From Diploscapter coronatus (Eukaryota > Nematoda > Chromadorea > Rhabditida > Rhabditidae), in assembly GCA_964036155.1 (NCBI GenBank), contig OZ038422.1:3681201-3745200 (forward strand): a DNA stretch of 64,000 nt. The letters run 5' to 3'. Numbering within the stretch: position 1 is the stretch's first letter; each line of letters opens with the position of its first letter. Shown one piece after another: positions 56,801 to 64,000 of the stretch. The notes under the pieces are model-generated. The model made no database searches. It was not told the DNA's origin and was given only the letters and a program-made list of their open reading frames with translations. The position numbers were made by a program, and so were the translations under genes.

Positions 56801-59800
56801 ACAGGGTGAGGTAAAATTCTTTGTGTAGATTAAACTGAGCAGCTTTAGAATTGGGTTTATTAGTTTCAATACAACGATCTAAGCTTCATGAATTGAGCCT
56901 TTTTTTTTTTAAATTAAAGGTTGAAGAAATCGAAAATGATGTCAAAATTCAGCATACATTTAAGAATAATATCCAATTTTGAGCTCTAATTGACGCAAAG
57001 ATTTGCCTCATTCTGCAGTGAGCCAATTTAACTCGAAATCTTTATACCATTTCAAAAACAACTCCGAATAGTCTAGGATAACATTACTGCAACTAATCTT
57101 ATTATCAACCACCCTTTGAAGCCTTATTTCTTCAACTCACATACGACCTTGATAGTCTTCCTCGTCTCCCGATGAGTAGATATGCGCATAAATGATGGGA
57201 CTCAGATAGGGAAGCCGCTTATTTATGCGCCTGATATTCTAGACTAATATCCGCTTTGATCGGGGAATTAAGAAAGCCTCCTTCAGCGCCATGACAACCT
57301 TCTTGCTTTTCGCCAGCCCCGTGCATACACGTTCGAATTTCAGTCCAATTTAACCTTTGCTCTTAAAATTTTGATAATCCGAGGCAGAGGCGATAAACAA
57401 GCCAAAATAGGGGAATTCCCTCACGAGACGAGTCGAGGATAGGTCGCTTTTTCGAGAAAATTGATAAAATTGCGAAACTCTGCAAATTAGTCGTTGGGTT
57501 GATGCAGACGTGCGGAATTTTAGAAATTATTAGGTTTCAAAAATACACTAGTACGATATTTGTAAACAATTTTTAATAGCAGGTATCCAATGAGTATCCT
57601 ATGAATTGATTATCAACTTGAAAATTGTACATTGTGTATTTCAGAAAATGGGAATTTCGAACTTTATTGCGATAAGTTTCAAAACTACGTGTGTAAAACT
57701 TGAAAAATTCATCATCGTTAACCAACACAAATGATATAATAAAAACTCAGAGCATTACACAAAATTTTCAAACATGTTTCAAAATTCTCATGTGCATAAT
57801 TTATTATACAAATGGCTAATTATAGCATTCTTTTCTCGTTGAATATTCATAAATGCATTATTTACTCTCGAAAATAATCTTTACTCTATCTGAAACTTCG
57901 AATTATTCACGAGAATTTGCGCACGAAAACATAAAACTGCACCCAAATAATTTTTACTTGTTTCTTTTTCGGTTTTCTCGCCTTTTGTGGTATTAGACGA
58001 GGCATCTGCAACGTTCGGCAATTCTCGCGGGTATTCGTCGGGTATTTTGCTGCATTTCCGGGGCCCCTCGAGGAGAAAAGGAAAAGAAGGAGGAATGTGG
58101 GTGAAAAAACGAGGAAGTAGATTCGAGATACTGCAGCACCCAAAGGCTCAGAATTTCTACATAATAAATTCGCGACTAAATTTACGACTGTAAGACTTTT
58201 AAACCAAGATAATTAACGAAATGACGCATAGATATACAACCAATTTAACTTTAGAAATGCAGGTGAAAAACTCTTAACATTTGAATTTAAATTTAATATT
58301 ACCTACATCATGCATCAAACTTGAACATTAAATGCCGAAGCATATGCCATAAAGCTAACTTCTAAAGTATTAACTTTCAAAATATTTCTCCATTTTATCG
58401 TAATTCTTTTTCTCCACCTGCGTCTTTAACCTAAAATTATTTTGCCCAAAATAGGCGCAGACTAAAGAGTAAAGTGAGTTAGGGTGAGTCGAGGGAAATT
58501 GGCTGAAATAATGATGAAAGGGACGGGTAGGGATTAGAGCACAGAATACGATCGATTTGCCTGATATCGGACCTATCTGCAAAATACGGGAAAAATTAGC
58601 CTGTCTAAATAGCCAAACTATTTTCTCAATTATATTTTACGGCATTAGATGAGAATTTTACTTGAAACATTTTTCAAAGTAACAACTGTCATCCACATGC
58701 AATAGACAAATTAAAATGAGAAATTTATAGGCATACATCACGAAAAATAATACTTTGAAGAAAGGTTCGGAAATTACATATTACCGATTAATTTATCAAA
58801 AGAGCGATGCAATTTTCATGAGCGCAAGAAACCGAAAATGCACACGAACAGTGGTGAATATCATGAAGGTTTTGAAGAAAAATATGAGTCAAAAATTAGA
58901 AAACAAAAAATAGTTTGAAGACATTTGTTAATATACAGTAGATGATCAAATGAGTCAAATTTCGCATATTCTGCTAATTTGGCCAATTATCATATATTGT
59001 AAACGTTCCTAATATTAAATAACGATCATTTTTCAGAACAAGCAAACCTTCACATGTCAATTTTCTGGCGATTGTGTCGTGGGCAAATCCGTCCGATGCG
59101 TCTGTCGATCGTGTCGGCTGAAGAAATGCTTCGACCAGGGCATGGATCCGAAAGGTTGGATTTTTTGATAATTTTAAAAGGGGCAGGCAGTGGTGTTAAA
59201 ATGTATTAGTTCCAAAATTCTTCTAAATAATGGAATATTCAAATATAGCATTTTCTGGGAAAAAGTCATGATGATCAATATCGTTGGTAATATATTTCTA
59301 ATTTGTCATAATATCATTCTACCAACACTAGCTCCTGCAATTCTCCGCGTTCTTTCGCCTTTCTTGCTGAACTGCAATTGCGGATGAAACTTGGCCGAAG
59401 AAAAGTGCCGCACGAAAGAAATAAGAAGACGTTAGAAAAACTGCGCAGAAATATCCACGAGTTTCAAGAATTTCCCAGAAAATTCTCTCGTTCTTACATT
59501 TTGATCGTGAAAGGAAATTACTGCTTTTATAGTATACTTGCGAGGGAGACGATCTATAGAATATTAGAAGTTACAGCCAGATAAAATTGTGTATCTTGAT
59601 CTCAAAATGTTGTGCTTAATTTCATTTTGTACAAGTTCGTAGGAATCTTCATGGTTTAGTAAACATTTTGATCTAATGAACCATGAGGAAGAAAACCTAG
59701 CCTTTCTCCGAAAATCATGAAAACTTTTTGAGGAGGAAACAAAAGATTTGGCTGGCAGCGATGCAAATATTTTGTTGTCCATCGAGATTTCGGCATCAAG

Positions 59801-62017
59801 TTTCAAGCGCTGACTTTTCTCTTTCCCTTCTGCGTCATTTCGCCATTCCCCCATTCATTCATGTTTGCAAAATAGCTTGGAGAGATTTTGAAATATCCCG
59901 AAAGAAACTCGAGTTTCGTTGTGAAAATAAAAGTTCATTTGCATTAGATAATTAGGTCTTTATCGCTACAGTCCTGGGCTTATAGGATTTGAAATGAAGA
60001 AAATTCGAGTTTCGGAGATTATATGATAGAAATCCTGAACCAAAATAATTTCAAGCCTTGAAAATTATTGAAAGGCTTTAAAATCGATGAAACGATTGAG
60101 TTTCAGCGATCCAACATGACCGTGATAAGATTCGATACACGAAGGCGCTCAAGAAGAAGAAGGAAGAGGAGAAGCGACTGCGAGAGGCTGCCGAATTGGC
60201 ATTGAAGGAAGAAATCGGCAGTCCTGGAAGCAATGTGTAAGTGAAGTTGTAAAAAAGATAAACTAAGTTTTCAAATTTCACATCATTCCGTTAACTTGTG
60301 AAATGATAGTTTGGCTTTGGCTGTCGTTGGTTTATAAAATAAAAATGGATAAGCTTTAGCTCTGACAACTACATCAACACCTCAACTCCGTCGTCCAGTA
60401 CGAACATGGCGATTTGCGAAATGGAGACGAACAACTTTGATAGCGAACCACAGGTGAGCCAGTTTCTATAGAATTACACTTCAAGAACTAACCAAACATC
60501 GTTCAACAATCAAGGGGAATTTTGAGACTTATTTCATCTATTTTAGACCGACGTGAAGAACCTCGTTGAGAACCTCCTAAAGCTGGAAGAGCAGATGCTC
60601 GCTGTGAGGAACGCGTGTACATTCGAGCCGCACACCTCGGCGACGTCCTGCATGTACAGTCGATGCCTTTTCAAGGATCTGGCATGGATGGCATCCAATT
60701 CGCAAAAGAATGTAATCGTCTTCAATCATCGTGCAATTTGTCCTTATCGTCTGATTTCAGCTGGAATCCTTCAACCCTTCTCCCTGCTCGTTGGAAGCAC
60801 TCCGCATGTGGTTCGTACGCGATCTCAGTCTGATGATGGAATGGGGTTCGTTGAAATTCTCAAAAGAGCAGAATAAAAGTGAATTTTCTAGGAAAATGCC
60901 TACCAATCATGGACACTTTGCTGCTGAACGACAAGTTGGCTCTGATGAAGTCGTTCGCACCGATCTTCCCTTTACTCCAGCTGGCCTTCTACACGACGGC
61001 GCCTGATGAGGGCAGTAATGGAGTCGTAATAAGTAGGCATCAACCCTTGAAGCAAAAATAGTGGCTTATTTATGTTTCTGAATAATCCTTAGGAAAGTTG
61101 CTTTTCGAAATAGTATTCTTTGGTGCGACTTCTTTTCAAACATAAAATAAAAAAGTGCAAAGAGAAAATGTGAAAATTTCTTATTCTCATCAGTATGACT
61201 TCAGAACTCGAGCCCGACACCGAACCTCTAAATGTGGATCGGCTAAATTACCCAGACGGCACGTACATCGAAAAGGACAACGACAACAACCAAAACACGC
61301 AGGAGATGTACACGATTCTGATCGAGAGCTGCTACAAACTGCTGAAGAGGCTGCAAATCAAGCAGGAACACATCGTCCTGTACAAAATGCTGCTGCTTCA
61401 TAATCCAGGTAGAATATAATTCTATAGGTGCGGAAAATATGAACTGACCGAGCATAAAACTTCTACTATTGAATATCAGTTTATCAGAAATCTAAATTTG
61501 ACCGAAATGCAAAACTATCCATTACTGCTTACTCTTTGCCTAAATATAAGTTAACCTGAAATATCGAATTTTAGATAATGAACTTTATTTCTTTAGATGC
61601 CGAGGGTCTGTCATCAACGGGCAAGAAGACGATCGAGCAAGAGAGAAACCGCCTGCTCAACCACCTATTCATATTCCTCAGCAACGAGCGAGGAAAGTCG
61701 AATTCGCAGATGCTCTTCTCCAATCTGCTCATGATGTCAGCTACGCTCAATGTAAGAAAAATTTCAAAATAGAATAACTACTCAGATAATTCCATCAAAT
61801 TCATAAGCCATACCGATTAATGCCTTGACGTCTGACATGGGCTAAGTTGAAGCATATCAATCAATGATGCTAAATAAAAAATGAATGGTCGATCGATCCA
61901 TTTAAAGAAGTTGATTTTCAGCGAGTGGCCTCATTCGTGCGCCGCGTGTTCGACATCAACCATATCTTCAATCGGTCGAACGACCTAATCGACCAGTTGA
62001 TCATCGTCGGCCTCTGA
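50872..62017 (+). CDS. Nuclear hormone receptor 2 (supplementary/HNF4-like NHR), downstream-promoter isoform
   Basis: Exons: 50872..50938, 55786..55876, 56025..56052, 59037..59154, 60107..60236, 60360..60453, 60547..60711, 60761..60845, 60892..61032, 61205..61408, 61597..61751, 61922..62017; 457 residues. The first exon, MLAAPIQMVLYHEMPSSLKA, ends in phase 1 and joins the zinc-finger exon. The DNA-binding domain reads LCVVCGDLASGIHYSVASCN then GCKTFFRRALV, with second finger CQFSGDCVVGKSVRCVCRSC; the P-box is CNGCKT. A basic, coiled extension follows (KALKKKKEEEKRLREAAELA). The ligand-binding domain covers the rest, including LNDKLALMKSFAPIFPLLQL, and ends in an AF-2-like helix (NDLIDQLIIVGL). 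It binds DNA in the nucleus; ligand unknown. It is much closer to the HNF4-type consensus than receptor 1. Introns of 4.8 and 3.0 kb and two alternative first exons point to complex regulation. Confidence 0.88.
50939..55785. other. 4.8-kb intron of nuclear receptor 2
   Basis: Long intron between the ATG exon and the first zinc-finger exon. A locally GC-richer block at about 52080-52240 (with overlapping open frames on both strands) has no splice context and could be regulatory. No RNA gene or repeat is recognised. Confidence 0.5.
56053..59036. other. 3.0-kb intron separating the two zinc fingers
   Basis: This intron falls between the codons for RRALV and NKQTF, so it separates finger 1 from finger 2. 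A 10-bp inverted repeat, TGCGCATAAA/TTTATGCGC, lies at about 57183-57228. No exon is supported inside. Confidence 0.6.
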
Positions 62018-64000
62018 CTCTCAACAACTACAGGGAAGCTGCAGCAATTTTGACCTGGCGTACGGACGTGATTCCGCATCTTCTCCATCCTTTCTTCACA
62101 AATACTGTTCCTACGTGCATTCAGAGTCACCGAAAATGCTCGCACTCACTCGAATGCACGCATCATCATTTTCCATAATTAATCAAGCCAAGGATTCGTA
62201 TGCAAATCAAAAGGCGAGAACGGGAATCTTGGAAATCTCAGCATGCAGAATATTGAAAATAGTCATTCTTTACTCTAAATGCAAAATCTGAGGTTTGCAT
62301 CATCCCGAGGATTCTATTTGAGGATTCCCCACGCTTCTATACTTGTATGTAAACACGTCCTTCTTCATCTCCCTACCGTATACCTCTAATCATTTCTTCG
62401 AATGGAGCGAATATCGCTATTTGCAGCTACAAAACCTAACGTTCTTGTGGTTTTCCGCTCCCTAATTTAGTCAACACATTCTCGCATTTTTGCTGCTTCT
62501 GTAATAATAACTCGAATAATTCTATTTTATTAGGTACTTGTTTGCGTTGCAAATCGCTAATCTTATCATTCAAGTTACCCCCTTCAGTTAGCTTCTAGGA
62601 ATGTTCTTGAGAGTCGGAGGTGAAGTGCTAAATCAGGCTCCTATCAGATTCAAACAAATACTCTAATGATCTCATTAGGCAATCAGAAATGCAGATTTAT
62701 CGTAGATCAAATTATTTATGTGAAGATTCTGGGATGTGCTTGGGCCGACCGAGTAAATTTGCCAAAGCATAAATATAACGAGCCTCGGATCCAACCATGT
62801 TCCATGAATCAACTATGTATCGACGTTATAGCCGGTCAATTTGGAAATTACCTTGTTGTCATCCAGTTTCATTCATAAATTCATCGAGTTACTAAAATTT
62901 TCTTGATTCAATTGTCACTGTTCTAGGTAACTTTGTCAGTTTGTACTTTTTTGGTCGGCCTCTTGCAATTTTCATCAGATGATCGCGTTACTGGTCCTAT
63001 TTGTTACCGGAATTTGTTCAATTCTGCGTTAATTTCTTACCCAAATTTCAGTGACAAATAAGGTCGGTTACTGATTTCGATGCTGAAAATTCAAGGAACC
63101 TTTTCGTTCGAATATCCTCGATTTCAACTTGTTCCCTTCCACATTTACTCGGTTATGGTTGATCCAGCGCCCCCTACAAAACATTGTAATTACATTCGGG
63201 TTGTTCCATTATTTTTGTTAGTTTCGAAGGAGAATTTCTATGCGTCGCTTATTCATATGCATCTAATAATAAGTTTATGAGTCGCTACTCGCAAATAGCA
63301 CAAAATGTTATGAAATGAAAGGCTATGTGTAAATGTGTTATTTCCTTCTTGATATTCAATATTTATGAATCGCATAAAATAAAAACTTTGAAAATCCAAT
63401 TTGTACAAAAGAAATTGAATTGCATGACGTAGATCTTGTGTACATTCTGACTTCTTTGGTTTAGTTTAGTAAGTAAAAGTATATGATAATCGAGCTGATA
63501 AATTATGTGGCCTTCGGTCTGGTAGAATCAATGTCTTAGAATCAGACATGAAGACTCACAAGCTGAAGGCGAACTACTTTTGGAAAGCCGCTGATGATTG
63601 CTTTCTGTCATTGTCGAAAAAGAAAACAGCAGCAAAATCGTTTTCGGTTGCTTGCAATTCGCCGACATAAGAAAATCGGTTTCAAGTTCAACAGTAAAAA
63701 GAAATTAAAATGACGGTTGTGTTAGAGCAAACTTAGTTATGTTCTGATGCCAGTACGAAACCTACGCTAATTATTCATGCAGGCATGCAGCCTGAACGAT
63801 CTTCTGTCGACGACGGTCGTCTGTAGTTGGCAGACAACGAAGGCCTCGTTCAGAAAGATTCCATATTATTTGTGAATGCGAATTATATTTTATGCTATTA
63901 GTTGAGAAAACCAGAGCTGTGATACGATCAATTTGAAAACGTATCAGAATTTGACATAACACACGAAATCGTAGTTTTACTGGGTGTTTTAAATAATTCC
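62018..64000. other. 3' flank of nuclear receptor 2, no gene seen
   Basis: About 2 kb with only short frames. A 40-codon frame at 63549-63671 has no signal peptide or splice context. A hairpin (CTGAACGA/TCGTTCAG) spans 63792-63853. Confidence 0.5.

Noticed and set aside
63549..63671. 40-codon frame starting MKTHKLKANYFWKAADDC
   Set aside because: Too short, with no signal peptide, splice context or repeat of the pattern elsewhere.
1..64000. tRNA, rRNA, spliced-leader RNA and CRISPR arrays
   Set aside because: By eye I found no tRNA box pair, no snRNA-like block and no regularly spaced direct repeats; a covariance-model scan would be needed to exclude degenerate ones.

Overview
The window is eukaryotic and looks like a free-living or parasitic rhabditid-type nematode. 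It is AT-rich, and its genes are cut by many short introns (often 40-60 nt) ending in TTTTCAG-like acceptors. Families that are expanded in nematodes sit side by side: supplementary nuclear hormone receptors, P-glycoproteins, tandem sugar-transporter paralogues, DXO/Rai1-like decapping nucleases and small secreted proteins. All gene models were built by hand from open frames, splice-site consensus, intron phase and comparison between paralogues inside the window. No database was searched.

Layout. 1-1722 (minus): N-terminal third of a P-glycoprotein ABC transporter that runs off the left edge. 2381-6541 (minus): a complete MFSD12-like lysosomal transporter. 7844-11278 (plus): a complete supplementary nuclear hormone receptor, ending tail to tail 62 nt from the next gene. 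11341-13675, 14562-16696 and 17144-19456 (minus): three tandem SLC2/GLUT-like transporters with the same exon plan. 19457-23228: a gene-free gap with repeats and a pyrimidine-rich block. 23229-24231 (plus): a small multi-pass membrane protein. 24783-25317 (plus): a small secreted cysteine-rich peptide. 26189-28478, 29623-32818 and 33421-35619 (plus): three tandem DXO/Rai1-like genes. 36096-36859 (plus): a secreted protein of unknown family. 37024-38675 (minus): another secreted protein, convergent with the previous one. 38676-47876: about 9 kb with no gene I can support. 47877-62017 (plus): a second nuclear hormone receptor with two alternative first exons and very long introns. 62018-64000: no gene seen.

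The most unusual object is the middle DXO/Rai1-like gene. Relative to its neighbours it carries five extra exons encoding an acidic linker and a TIS11-type CCCH zinc finger (C-x8-C-x5-C-x3-H), and it ends in a hydrophobic tail. The three copies have lost different active-site residues, which suggests an array diverging into an RNA-recognition role, a pseudoenzyme and a possibly active enzyme.

About 5% of the introns I could place (six of roughly 120) seem to begin with GC instead of GT, far more than the usual fraction in animals. The left 38 kb is gene-dense. The right 26 kb holds one long-intron regulatory gene, and short inverted-repeat elements sit in introns and gaps.
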